NCBI GenBank assembly: GCA_963575745.1
Contig: CAUYUJ010014596.1
Coordinates: 171,501 to 235,500 of the forward strand
Source: Prorocentrum cordatum
Lineage: Eukaryota; Sar; Dinophyceae; Prorocentrales; Prorocentraceae
DNA: 64,000 nt
Direction of reading: 5' to 3'
The position numbers and the translations under genes are program-made. Below, in pieces: positions 1 to 9,544 of the stretch; position 1 is the first letter of the stretch, and the number at the start of each line of letters is the position of its first letter. Below the pieces are notes generated by a model. The model searched no databases. It had not been told where the DNA came from and worked only from the letters and a program-made list of their open reading frames with translations.

Positions 1-102
1 CTGCTTCGATCGCCCTGGGAAGACAGAGGATCGGCATGGGGGTGCGGCCGACGACTGCCTACCTCGTCGTCGCACCAGGGAGGAGGTCAAGGACCGCGGC
101 CA

Positions 103-1113
103 GTGGAGAACGGACCCGAGCCTCTCCCGCCACACCAAGAGGGCTCGAGTGCTGCAGCAGATTGCCACTTTAGACCAGATCCTGATCGGCCGTGGGCACG
201 GGGTGGACTCGCTGATGGACGATCTCATGCTGCAGACCACCACCACGGGCGTCTTCTCTCTGCGACGGCCGCTTGCCGCGACGCCGACACCGCCAGCGGT
301 CAGGCATCCGCCTTCGCAAGTGACAGCGCGGTGGGCCTCCGCCTGACACGGATTTGGCGGGCAGCCAGACGCGCGGCGACGCGGTCCAGGTACCTGCCCG
401 CCTTGGTGATTGGCGGCGACGGCGGCGCGGCTCGCGCGCTGCAGCGCCTCGGCTTCGGCGTGCTGCACTTGAGCGTGAGACGCCAGGCCACTGATGACAT
501 CACAGATCCTTTAGTGGTGAAGCGTGTGCTAGGCTGGATCCGTGCAGGCTGCATTTCGTGCGTGTGGGTGGAGCCCGACACGACTACTTGGCTTCCTCAG
601 AAGCCCGCTGTCCGTAGCATAGCTCGTCCCAACGGCCTGCCGATTTTGTCTAGTGCCCAGCTTCGATCAAATCACATTGCGAATCTATTTTGCAGTCAGT
701 ACGTGCGCTTCCTGTCACTATGTAGCAGCAATAAAGTTCCTGCCGCGCTGTGTCATCCAGATGCGTCTTTTATCTGGGATGTCCCAGCCTGCGCCGCTCT
801 CGTTAGCCAGTGTTCGTCTGCTGCTACTTTTGATGCGTGTATGTTTGCTGGCCGTGTAAAGAGAAGATTTCGATTGGTGAGCTGGCATGTTAAGGACATG
901 AATTCTCTTTCTGCTATCTGTTCGCCTGCCGACTCGGTATGTTGTCGATCTGGGAAACGACATCTTGGCGAGCTCGGCATCCCATCTCTAGATCGTCAGG
1001 TCCGCAGCAAAGCGCTGCGGCCCCCCGTCAATGTTCTAAGATGTGCCTGCGACAGGATGGCTCTCAGTGTTGATTCGCTTCGCTACGTCGCTCAGCAGAT
1101 CAAAGCTATGTGA
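103..1113 (+). pseudogene. Remnant of a retroelement-associated methyltransferase-like domain
   Basis: An open frame of 336 codons. The first ~100 residues look non-coding in composition. From about residue 125 the pattern W-I-R-A-G, V-E-P-D-T-T-T-W, a run of Asn/Cys-spaced residues, S-F-I-W-D, D-A-C-M-F and R-S-G-K-R-H-L follows an order I associate with a Cys-containing domain found beside reverse transcriptases in dinoflagellate retroelements, where the first segment normally reads like a methyltransferase G-x-P-C motif. Here the expected P-C is replaced by P-D. No reverse transcriptase is present nearby, so this is probably an isolated fragment. The assignment rests on pattern memory only. 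A chance open frame in GC-rich DNA is the alternative. Confidence 0.35.
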
Positions 1114-1162
1114 AAATTCAGTCAATGCGGCTTTCAGCCAGTGTGATGGGCTAGCCTAAGTA

Positions 1163-1443
1163 CCTGGTGCATGGCGCCAGCATGCTTCCGCCGCCCTCGC
1201 CTGTTGCCGTGTCCTTTGCACAAAAAGGGACCCCCTGGCCTCGAGAGTTGCCCGCATATTGCTGCCCGCGGCTTTTTGTGGCTCTCTTTCGGGCCGCACT
1301 ACCATTCTCAAGCTTCTCCCGCCCACCCTTTGTCCCGCTCTAGAATGCCTTTCCTGGTGCATGGCGCCGGCATGCTTCCGCCGTCCTCGCCTGTTGCCGT
1401 GTCCTTTGCACAAAAAGGGACCCCCTGGCCTCGAGAGTTGCCC
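1163..1443. repeat. 91-bp direct duplication, period 190 bp
   Basis: Positions 1163-1253 and 1353-1443 are near identical, differing at about two bases. Each begins CCTGGTGCATGGCGCC and ends TCGAGAGTTGCCC. The 99 bp between them (1254-1352) are unrelated to the unit. The high identity implies a recent duplication or two insertions of a short element. Confidence 0.9.
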
Positions 1444-1599
1444 ACAATATTATTATCACCCGAAGGGTGGTCGTATAGGTATCCGGCTGCTTGCGGCAAA
1501 TGCACCCCACCGTGCCAACGAACCACTATTTGTGGCAACCCTTAGAGATCCACGCGGAAGACCGTCACGTGTGACACCCCTCCTATGTTTTTTTCAGGA

Positions 1600-2040
1600 G
1601 CTCTCCAGGGGCTGTCTTGAGATACTAAGGGATACTCTTGCGGGTCACATGGGGCCCTCTTGGGGCGTTTTGAGCAATATTGGGCCGTCTTGAGGCCTCA
1701 TTGTGCTATCTTGTGGCATTCTTGGGCCGTCCAGTGGCCCTCTTGGGATTCTTATGGGCTTCCTTTCTGGGCCATCGGAGACCGTACGTGGACCAGTCTT
1801 CGACCGAAGATCGCGGAAAGCGAGTCGTAGAACGCGACAAACGATATCCAAAGGGTATCCCAAAGAGAGTTTTGGGGGTGCGTCGTGGGGCATGTTGGAG
1901 GCCTCTTGGGACCCCTTGGGCACGACTTTAGGTTTTTGGGGGCCCTTTTTAGGGCAATTGGGTCATATTGGCGGCCTTGGTGGCCTTCCTGGGCCGTCTT
2001 GGAAGCCTCGGAGTACCTTGGAGAGCCCCCAAGGGACGTC
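1600..2040. repeat. GGCCNTCTTGGG low-complexity repeat block
   Basis: Degenerate units of about 15-18 bp around GGCCCTCTTGGG / GGGCCGTCTTGG are repeated without exact phase. Long open frames on both strands here (Gly/Leu/Trp-rich on one, Pro/Arg-rich on the other) are by-products. The same repeat class occurs at 3840-4193, 15240-15330, 38511-38760, 41880-42260 (opposite strand), 46431-46784, 57940-58160 and 59390-59640. Confidence 0.85.
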
Positions 2041-2054
2041 TCCCAGGAAGCCTC

Positions 2055-2056
<2 letters not shown>

Positions 2057-2097
<41 letters not shown>

Positions 2098-2120
2098 AGA
2101 GAGAAAGAGAGAGAGAGAGA
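2057..2120. repeat. (GA)n microsatellite
   Basis: About 64 bp of GA dinucleotides with a few A-rich interruptions, followed by an A/C-rich stretch to about 2160. The next 300 bp (2300-2450) are purine-rich on the + strand. I see no gene between 2130 and 2640. Confidence 0.95.
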
Positions 2121-2659
2121 ACAAACAACAAACAAACAAGACATCGAACACACATACACAGATCTTGTGCACGCGAGTGCGCGTGCGGAGAGGGGGAGGG
2201 ACCCTTCGAAGACGTACAGAAACCATGCCAGACAGCACTGGGCATACACCCCCTCACTGTGCCAGATGGAACGGGTTGCTGCTTTGACGTGCGCCACTTC
2301 ACACGGAGAACGGGTCAGGGCGGTGCAGGAGGAGGGGGGAGACCCGGAAGAGGAGGGGGGGAGATCAGAAAAGGGAGGACGAGGAGGAGGAAGAACATTG
2401 AGAAGGAGGCCCAGGAGGAGGAAGAGGAGGATCAAGAGACCCCCCGCAGGTGTTTCCCAGTCCAGCGATGGGAACCCTCGCCTGCGAGGCAGGCGTAGGG
2501 TTCCCGGTACGTGGGACTGGGGGCCGCCTGGGGGGGTTCCACCGAACGTGGGGGAGGTTAGCGCCTTCCGTGGCGGTGGCTTTCCCAGGAGAAACCGTCC
2601 TCCCCCATAATTAGAACCCCCCCCTCTGCTGAGAGTCGCGGGGGGCGGTACACACACCT

Positions 2660-3480
2660 GTATTGTGCCGGCCTGCTTGTGACATCGTTTGGCTAACCCT
2701 GTTGGCGGGTGCGGCCGACCTATCGCCAGGTTAGTTGCGTGGGTTGCCTCTGAAGCTCGCGAGCAAGAAGGTTGGCTGGGCGCGGCGAAGGCAGGGGCGA
2801 AAGGATGTGACAAAGTGGTGAGCGGGCGCATCTGTGGCTGCACTTTCCAAGGCCACGGTTGGCCGCACTGGAAGGGTAGCACGGGGGTTGCACTGGCGGT
2901 CGACAGGCTGGGAAGGTAGAGAGGCCCTGTTTCTGCGCACACAGTGGGGAAGACGCAGCGTGTTTTGTAGCTGTGGAGCGATCGCGTGGGACATGGATGG
3001 CACAGAGCATGGGCGAGATGTAGGGGTGAGGTGGGGAATGGTGCCGGTTCTGCTGTTGCTGGTTCGCGGTGGCGCGGCCGCGGCCACCCTGCCTTCGCCA
3101 GGGTAGCGGGCGGTGAGCTGCTCCTTCGCCCCCCCCCCCCCGTGATCTTGCCCACGCCACCACTCCCCATGAGCGGCGTGGGCTGCAGCCATAGGGGCGG
3201 TAGCGTGAGACAGAGCTCAGAGGATTGGCGAGACGTGGGATGGAGGGGGGAAAGCTGGCTGTTCTGCTGGCTGCTGGTTGGCGGTGGCGCGGCCGTTGCC
3301 ACCCAGAGCATTCGCCAGGGTGGCCAGCGGTAACTGAGTCCTTCGTCCCCCCACCCCGTGAGCGCGTGATATATCCCACCCGTCCGCCCGCGACAAGAGT
3401 GGGCAGGTGAAAGTTAGCGGGGCGAGGTGGGGGAGCGGGGGCTGCGACCTCTCGTGAGGATCTCGCGGCACGTTGGTCGA
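2660..3480. repeat. Imperfect tandem repeat of about 215 bp
   Basis: Related blocks contain a sequence like GGCGGTGGCGCGGCCGTTGCC followed by GCCAGGGTNGC, a C-run and CCCGTGA. The clearest pair is near 3070-3180 and 3285-3400, with a more diverged unit near 2700-2900. On the minus strand the units give repeated peptides rich in Pro, Arg and Gln (for example RATANQQ). These look like translated repeats rather than a real protein. Confidence 0.6.
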
Positions 3481-3839
3481 ACAGCATACGTGGGTGAGAA
3501 AGCCACGGCGGTTTTGAATCCCTGCGTCATAGCATAGCGTATTGTAGGTGGGCTGTCCCTAAGTGCTGTGCTGCATGAGTCGGCTGGGAGGCTCGTGGAG
3601 ATGTGGCGTGCCGCCGCCATGGAGTAGTGAGGTGGTGGAAGCGGAGAGTAGGTATTCAGTGTGGGCCAGGTGTTGTTGCTGCTGGGCACGTAGGTCGAAG
3701 TGCCCAGTGAGTGCGGCTGCTTGGAAAAAAGGTAGTACCGGGGTATGGCTGTGGGGAAGAGCAGCTGGCCGCTGGTGGTATCTGCTGTCGATCGGAGCAA
3801 ATGTATTTAATCGCTTCGCTCATTCCGCCCGCCCGTGTT

Positions 3840-4193
3840 GTGCCCTCGCTGGCGTTTGGGTTTTTGGTAGCCTTTTGGGGTCCTCGTTGGGGGGTTCTTG
3901 GGGTCCTCTTGGGTTTCTGTTGGAGCCATTTTGGGCCGATTTCTTGAAACTCCTTTGGGAGCATTTGGGAGCATCTTGGGGCTTCTGGGACCCGCTTGGG
4001 AGCTTCTTTGGGGCCTCGTGAGGGCCTTTTGGGGGCTTCCTGGGGTTTCAAAGGGGCCTCTTGGCGCCTCCTGGGGGCTTCTTGGGGCCGATGGCTCGAA
4101 ATGTTGTTTCGTGTTCCCCCTCTGGGGCTTCTCTTAAAGCGTTTTTTGGGCCCTCTTGGGCCGTCTTGGAGGCCTTTTTGAGCCGTCTTGGAA
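3840..4193. repeat. GGCCNTCTTGGG repeat forming the left flank of Copia copy 1
   Basis: Tandem degenerate TTGGGGCC / CTCTTGGG units run directly up to the CCCTC target duplication. The matching right flank after the 3' LTR (38511 onward) is the same repeat class, so the retrotransposon landed inside such an array. The stretch 3490-3840 upstream holds nothing I can identify. Confidence 0.8.
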
Positions 4194-4198
4194 CCCTC

Positions 4199-4460
4199 AC
4201 TCTAAAGCGAGCTGAAAGACATAAAGAGCGGAAACGAGCGTGTGCCCGCGGCCGCGTCGGCTCAAGCGGCCGGCCGCCCAAATATGATTGTGCTTCATCG
4301 TGAGGGACACGATTGCGATCGAGACCCAAAGGATCTTCCTATTGCTTAAGATGGCACATCCTCTCCTATTGGGACTATCGTTACTACGGTACAACAGAGC
4401 TGGAGCTTGGCTTCGCCTAAGGCGAAGCTGCTGGCTGGGCCCCCCAGCCCCCTTCAAATT
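4199..4460 (+). repeat. 5' LTR of Copia copy 1
   Basis: 262 bp, starting ACTCTAAAGC and ending CTTCAAATT. It aligns end to end without gaps to 38244-38505 and 46785-47046, which are also exactly 262 bp. The 5-bp CCCTC immediately upstream is repeated after the other LTR. Landmarks shared by all three are a GC-rich core ending GGCTCAAG (4259-4266) and a perfect 8-bp-stem hairpin GCTTCGCC-TAA-GGCGAAGC (4410-4428). The ends are not the usual TG...CA. Confidence 0.95.
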
Positions 4461-4472
4461 TGGTAGCGGAGC
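4461..4472 (+). promoter_or_regulatory. Primer binding site
   Basis: TGGTAGCGGAGC lies directly after the 5' LTR and is repeated after the LTR of copy 2 (47047-47058) but not after the 3' LTR of copy 1. It begins with TGG, complementary to a tRNA CCA end. Its first seven bases plus GAG match the complement of a eukaryotic initiator-Met tRNA 3' end (TGGTAGCAGAG). The initiator tRNA of this organism is not in the window, so the primer identity is inferred. Confidence 0.8.
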
Positions 4473-4722
4473 TGGCCTATAGTGGTCAGCTCTTGCTCTA
4501 CTCACCATCCACGGCACTATCTGGTGGACTACGTACATGGTGGAACATCAGGGTGCAGTGGGTTTGCGCGGAGGAATGTATATAACTACGCATTAGCGCA
4601 AGGACACTTGCAGCGCCACCTCTGCTCAAGCGGAGGTCTGTTACTTACGTCCTACATCCCTGCGCTTCTACACTCCTGAAGTCCACCCACCTACTCCAAT
4701 TTGAAAATTCTTCGGATATATA

Positions 4723-5323
4723 ATGCATGAAAACATGCGATGCGACGCAGTGCCGCCCCCATCCCCACGCAGACTTACGATTACACAACGGAGGCACATC
4801 CGACCACGACCTACGATGTCACTGGATTGGTGTAGCTATATTTGGGTTCGCATGGGTCGCCATCGGGCGTGCGGTTTGACATATGCGTGGCGGAGACGAC
4901 ACAAGAACGACCGGCCCTCACTGGGATCCAGCCGGTCACGTACCTTTTCGCGAATTCGCCCGCGAAGTACATTTTTGGATCAACGTGACCACAGGCGCCA
5001 TGACGCCCTCCCAGCAGGCTGCAGCCCTGCAGCGAGGTTTGAGAGGTCTCGCACGCACCATAGCCATGAGAGTTCCCCCAGCAGTTATCGACTTTGGCGT
5101 GGACATAGGTGGTCGCCATACCGACGGCGTCACCTACATCATGTTTCTCGTAAGCACGAAGTTCGAGAATTTAGAAGAGGAGCGCCAACTGATCTCTGGT
5201 ACGGCTCTCATTGGCTTCCGAGTCCATGCAGGAGAACGCATCGACCATACGTTAGCACGTGTTGAGATAGCCCGTTATGAAGCTGAAACGACCGGCTTCG
5301 ATATCCCCAAGTTCACATTTTAA
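4723..5323 (+). pseudogene. Gag, N-terminal capsid-like part (copy 1)
   Basis: Probable start M-H-E-N-M-R-C-D at 4723, conserved with 47318 in copy 2. The frame then shifts, and the main readable part is 4883-5323 (146 codons), ending TAA. It contains F-R-E-F-A-R-E-V, M-T-P-S-Q-Q-A-A-A-L-Q-R-G-L and the segment from GGRHTDGVTY to ARYEAE, 60-70% identical by eye to copy 2. The fold is inferred to be the retrotransposon capsid, which packages element RNA. A stop occurs at the equivalent place in both copies. Confidence 0.75.
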
Positions 5324-5325
5324 CA

Positions 5326-5874
5326 ATGATTTTATCCAGAGTTCTTGGAGTGGGGACGTCGCGCGCACAACAAGTCCTGCAGCCTCTGAACCACCACATG
5401 CCGAGGGGCCAAGCACAATTTGACGCTCTACCCGAACGTATGAGATCATATGCTCACATTGCTGAGAGAACCCCTGGTAATAATGGTGGGATTTTCAGTC
5501 ACGGCCACCGAACCGAGACCTTTCACGTGGAGGTTAACGCAGGGCAACTTGCTAACAGCGTCTCGAATGATGATCCACAGCCAACTGAGACCACTACACT
5601 GCTGGCACAGAATGGCGGAGCGGCCTTGGGGTCGCAAGACTCCTGGGCCAGGGTTCCGGGGCCGCCCGACGCGGCATCCCCCGCGCAAGCCATGGCCTTA
5701 ATGGGCTCAGCGGGGCAACCTTCCGAATCCGGCTTCGACTCCGGTACTGATGCCCGTGCGTTTTCGGGCGATGAAGCCACGGCCATCGACTACCCGGATA
5801 CGCTTACATACTTCACGGAAGACCAACAGGCGCAATGGTTATTCTTTAAACACCAAAAGCGTAAGCGCAGATGA
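5326..5874 (+). pseudogene. Gag, C-terminal region (copy 1)
   Basis: 182 codons. It contains MRSYAHIAERTPGN and FSHGHRTETFH, shared with 47958-48566. Two copies of the hairpin motif are read here as AGQ(L/P) (5539-5552 and 5710-5723). It ends in a basic tail K-R-K-R-R, plausible for RNA binding. It lies just downstream of the first Gag segment in another frame, so the original Gag was probably one longer protein now broken or joined by frameshifting. Confidence 0.65.
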
Positions 5875-6002
5875 CTGCGATTCATGAAGAAACCAGTCCG
5901 TAAGGTACGGCGTATCGCACGACGAGCACTCAGAGGAACAGGCAAGGGTCGAAGTAAGGGTAATGGTAAGCGTCGGCGATTGCACGGTCGAGCCATACTA
6001 GC

Positions 6003-6646
6003 ATGCCTAGCTCCCCTTGCTGGGCCACAGCACGAAGAAATGTTTTAGGTGCAGGCAGAAGCCGCAGCCAAACACCCGGAACAAAAGGTAAAGGACGTCG
6101 GGGAAACCCAAAGGATGCCAATGGTAAGACTATGGAGTGCGACATATGCCACAGCACGCAGCACTTCTGCCGCGAATGCCCTCAATTCGATGGGAGAGGC
6201 CGGGGTCCGTCAATACATCTGGCTCAAAACCGACTCCGACATGCAATATGTAGACTGGGGGTCTCTTTTAGCTGACCCTGCCGATAGGTTAAGCTGCAGT
6301 TGTCAGCTTCATGGTTGCCAGATATCTTAGCGCCAGTGTGACCCGCGAGAATTGCGCCGACGAGCTGCTCGAGGAGGTTTTCACTGGCCACAACGACATC
6401 GATCTGGCAGAATGGCTGGGTATACCCATCGCGGGGCAACCTGCGGATATTGAATTTGTCGAGAACTTCCACGCGCCCGCCGAAGGAGATGCCGACGCGG
6501 CGAGGGCGCCCGCGGATTCAGAAGCTACCGCTCCTGCGACAGACGGGGAAATACAGTTGATGCTGCATCTTCGGGTGATTGGAAATCCGACAAATATGGA
6601 ATTGAGTGACGATGATCCTTCTGCGGGGGAATCCGCGAGACGTTAG
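6003..6646 (+). pseudogene. CCHC zinc knuckle and adjacent acidic region (copy 1)
   Basis: The knuckle is at 6138-6179: C-D-I-C-H-S-T-Q-H-F-C-R-E-C, the exact CX2CX4HX4C nucleocapsid pattern. It follows a Gly/Lys/Arg-rich stretch. A frameshift near 6275-6311 separates it from the next readable part (6311-6646), an acidic Ala/Asp/Glu-rich segment with GQPADIEF encoded by the hairpin motif at 6431-6444. Both parts are fused in one frame in copy 2 (48637-50211). The role is nucleic-acid binding by the Gag/Pol precursor. Confidence 0.8.
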
Positions 6647-7201
6647 TGACCTACCTGGGCGTATTAGGTGAGCTTGGCCATGCTAATGGATTTCAATGCA
6701 CCTTCGTTGCTTCAGATCGCCCCATGGGCCGCCAGAAGCGATCGACGAGCCACCAGGTCTGGGGGAAAAAGTATCGCGCCGACGACGAGGACGAATCGTG
6801 GGAAGATACCGATCGCATGGCACGTCGCGGTCGGATCCCAGTCGCTCACCTGATCGCGCGCGCGCCCGCTCCAGCGGCGCTCGCTCCAGCGGTCTCCAGC
6901 GCCCTCATCCTCCTGATGCGGGGGCTCCAAAGGCCCCCCATGGCAGGCCACTAGACCTGTCGCCCCCCCGAGGAGGGGCCGCCTGCGGGGGCGCCCGTTT
7001 CGAGAAGATCAACCGCAATAAGAATATCCAGAGGGCGGAATACAGCGCCTCGCTGGTTGCGCGGAAGCTGGGTTGGCTCGTCAGCGCGCGCCCCCAGATA
7101 AGATGCAATGCTTGTTGGATCAGGGTTGAACTGAGCATCGGATCCGCCGCTGGCATTGTCCTCGCAATATCAATCGAGGCGAGGGCGGCAAGATCATTCG
7201 C

Positions 7202-8032
7202 TTGACAAGGACCGGACCTGTTAAAACACAACAGGTTGTCAAGCGCGTTGTCAGGAGAGCTCTCATCGAGGAACGGAAGCTTTGCATAGGTGTTTGTTGC
7301 TCATGGCCCCATTATGCCGACCGCGTGCTTGGCTGCCCCATGGGGCGCCCATCAAGAAGCCCGAACTTCAAAAGGACACCGTGGGTCTGGTCTCATTGCG
7401 ATGGTCGGGGTTATTGCGCCGATCCTGATGCAGCGCCATATGAGGAGCAGTTGGCGGCAAATGACTGCGACTGCGCCGCAGCTGAGGAAATGCCCCGATC
7501 TCTCCTTATATGGAAACACGTGTCACCTGGCCATCCTTTGATGCAGTTGCAGTTCAATCGCGATTGGCGCGCAGGGGAACCTGCAACTCCCAAATCGGAA
7601 GAGGGCGATAAACAAGAATCTGGTGAAGACGCAGCTGGCGCGATGGCCGGAGAGGTGGGCCCCGCGGAAGCGGCCTCTGCAGGGTGCGCTTCGGGCGATT
7701 CCATTATCGCGGACGTTGCGTGCAAAACGGACGCCCCTATCGATCCTGAGTACGCCGTCAAAGCAGAGATGGATCTTTCTGCTGGCGGACGGATTGCCTA
7801 CCGCGCTGAAGGCGCAGGCTGGATAAAGACCAGCATAGAACAAAGGCTTAGCTCTACCAAGTACCTCTTGGCCAGGATGCAAAATATCATTACCACTATC
7901 GATAATCTGGCCCTCAACGCCGAGCGGTGTCGACCTAAACCCCGGCCGGGATCCCGTGCGACATGGGCCATGGGCGCCGGCAGGGGCCGCGGCCGAGGCA
8001 GCTCCCAAGCCGAAGACAGATCCGCCTATTGA
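7202..8032 (+). pseudogene. Linker region of the Copia polyprotein (copy 1)
   Basis: 276 codons matching 49850-50480 of copy 2. Shared landmarks are a Cys pair (GVCCSWP), RRPSRSPNF-like and W-S-H-C-D-G-R-G segments, and later acidic (A)DPIDPEYAV and AGGRIAYR. The Cys/His content suggests a small metal-binding unit, but spacing differs between copies. The stretch between 6650 and 7200 is an Arg/Ser-rich, frameshifted equivalent of the SR-rich linker of copy 2. Function is unknown. Confidence 0.55.
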
Positions 8033-8442
8033 TTTTTCTCCATCTTCAGATTCGTCGAGTCCGTCGCTTGGCCCTGATCAGCTCAGACCACCGCCCAATC
8101 GGAAGAAGAGGCAGAGCCCAGCTGATCCTAACTCCTGGAGACAGTAAGCAGCAACGACCTGCCGGGCAACCTGCTGATAGACGTCGATCCAGAGGACCTG
8201 CGGCGGCTGCCGCAGCAGCTGCGTTTCAAGGCGCCATCGCTCCTACTCCAATGGGCCCTGTGCCACGTCGCGGCCCTGCACCGGGTCGGGCGCGCTGGAC
8301 TGGCCGGGCGCCGACGCTGAAAGGATCAACAAGGGGTGCTTCTTCAACGAGACGTGGCATTGAGAAGAAGCCAATGGCAACCTCATCGAAGGCATCGGGA
8401 ACGGCCCCCAAAGATAAGACAGTCGAGTCCTACAACTGCTAG
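7963..8442 (+). pseudogene. Arg/Pro-rich linker leading to the Tpt1-like domain, cut by the transposon
   Basis: This frame carries AGQPADR, AAAAFQG and SSTRR, shared with 50735-50950 of copy 2. It stops at the transposon boundary: VESYNC in this copy corresponds to AEPCNTKDN in copy 2, and the coding sequence resumes on the far side of the 16.4-kb insertion at 24867. It is a linker with no recognisable domain. Confidence 0.6.
8429..8436. repeat. Target-site duplication CCTACAAC, left copy
   Basis: CCTACAAC at 8429-8436 is repeated exactly at 24859-24866. Copy 2 of the retroelement has a single equivalent, CCCTGCAAC, at this position. Joining the two flanks restores an ungapped alignment with copy 2 over about 40 bp. 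Confidence 0.92.
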
Positions 8443-8470
8443 ATTGCCCCCTGGGGCCTTCGTCCAGCCC
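8437..8470 (+). repeat. Left terminal inverted repeat of the 16.4-kb transposon
   Basis: Nine of the first ten bases match the right terminus (24825-24858, reverse complement), with scattered further matches to about position 34. The following 500 bp (8470-9010) hold no gene I can support. They contain one AT-richer stretch and short open frames only. Confidence 0.85.
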
Positions 8471-9009
8471 TGCTGCAATGAACCACCCCATCGCAGCCCG
8501 CTGCAGCAAACCAAACATGGACCGAACCTGAGGCAGGTATCTTACATTTCTGTGCGTAATCAAACCATTTGCCTGCTCTCATTCGCAGCTCCACAGCGTT
8601 TCGCACGCGGGCGTCATATACGCTTTCGCGCGCATCGTTTTCGGCACCAAAAACTAACAGTGCCCGCCCTGTAGATCTTCTATTTCTATATAAATATTCA
8701 TTCGCCCCCCTTGCCTCCATTTCCTATACCTCGACTTGCGAATGGTTCGCCCCTTCTCTGAAATCCACCCTCGGGGCCGGCGGTTGCAGAGAATGCCGAT
8801 CTCTGTGATTGACGATACAGAAGAGAAGGAGGAGCGGGAGTCCGGGATGATAAACGAGAAGTGTAGGAGGGACTAGAGGAGGAGCGCGGGCAATATGAGG
8901 ATAATAGCCAAGAGAGGTCACCGCGGGGACACGATTCATTTATGATTACAGCGTTTTCCCGGGGAACGCGGTGGGTAGTGGGTTGACGCTCGTTCACTCA
9001 TTCAGCCAA

Positions 9010-9445
9010 CACCTTGATTGTTGAGCAACCCCTTTCCGTTCGAAATCATCCGAGTGAGGGTGCCGAACGGTCATTCATTGTCCCTGAGTGCGTGGCTGGA
9101 GTGGGGATCCACGGCGAGGATTCGTGTTCTTGTTGTTGTTTTGGTTTGGTTTGGTTTGTTGCGTCGTCCTCATCCAAAACCGGTCGCGACCCGCCCGCAA
9201 CCCGCGCCGCGACCCACCCGCGACCCACCCGCGACCCACCCCGCGACCCACCCGCGACCCACCCGCGACCCACCCGCGACCCACCCCGCGACCCACACAC
9301 GACTCGCGACCCACCCGCGACCCACCCGCGACCTACCCGCGACCCACACCCCGACCCACCCGCGACCCGCCCGCGACCCACCCGCGACCCACCACCCTGC
9401 GCCCGCCCCATCACTCTTATCCGCAATTGCGGGGTGCTGCCTTCT
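9010..9445 (+). repeat. Inverted repeat arm with (CCCACCCGCGA)n minisatellite, left copy
   Basis: The arm has a head (GTGGGGATCCACGGCGAGG near 9103-9121), a TTTGG-rich stretch, an 11-bp minisatellite CCCACCCGCGA from about 9180 to 9400, and a tail with the perfect palindrome CCGCAATTGCGG (about 9420-9432). The whole arrangement is present in reverse complement at 20205-20620. Open frames through the minisatellite give Thr/Arg/Pro/His repeats and are artefacts. Confidence 0.9.
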
Positions 9446-9544
9446 TGTTCCTCCTCGTCCTCTTTATCATCCTTGTCCTCTTGTTATAGCCGTTTTGGCT
9501 TAGCCGCATCATGGCTACAAACGTTCGCTCTGCATAGACTACAT

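Noticed and set aside
1752-3311. 519-codon minus-strand open frame
   Set aside because: It crosses the GA microsatellite and GC-rich repeats. The protein is Pro/Ser/Leu low complexity with no conserved feature.
4538-8440. Reading Copia copy 1 as a set of separate small genes
   Set aside because: Each fragment aligns in order with copy 2, where several are fused in one frame. They are pieces of one broken polyprotein.
9046-9503. Thr/Pro/Arg and Gly/Val/Arg repeat proteins on both strands
   Set aside because: They are translations of the 11-bp minisatellite, which is open in all frames because the unit has no stop.
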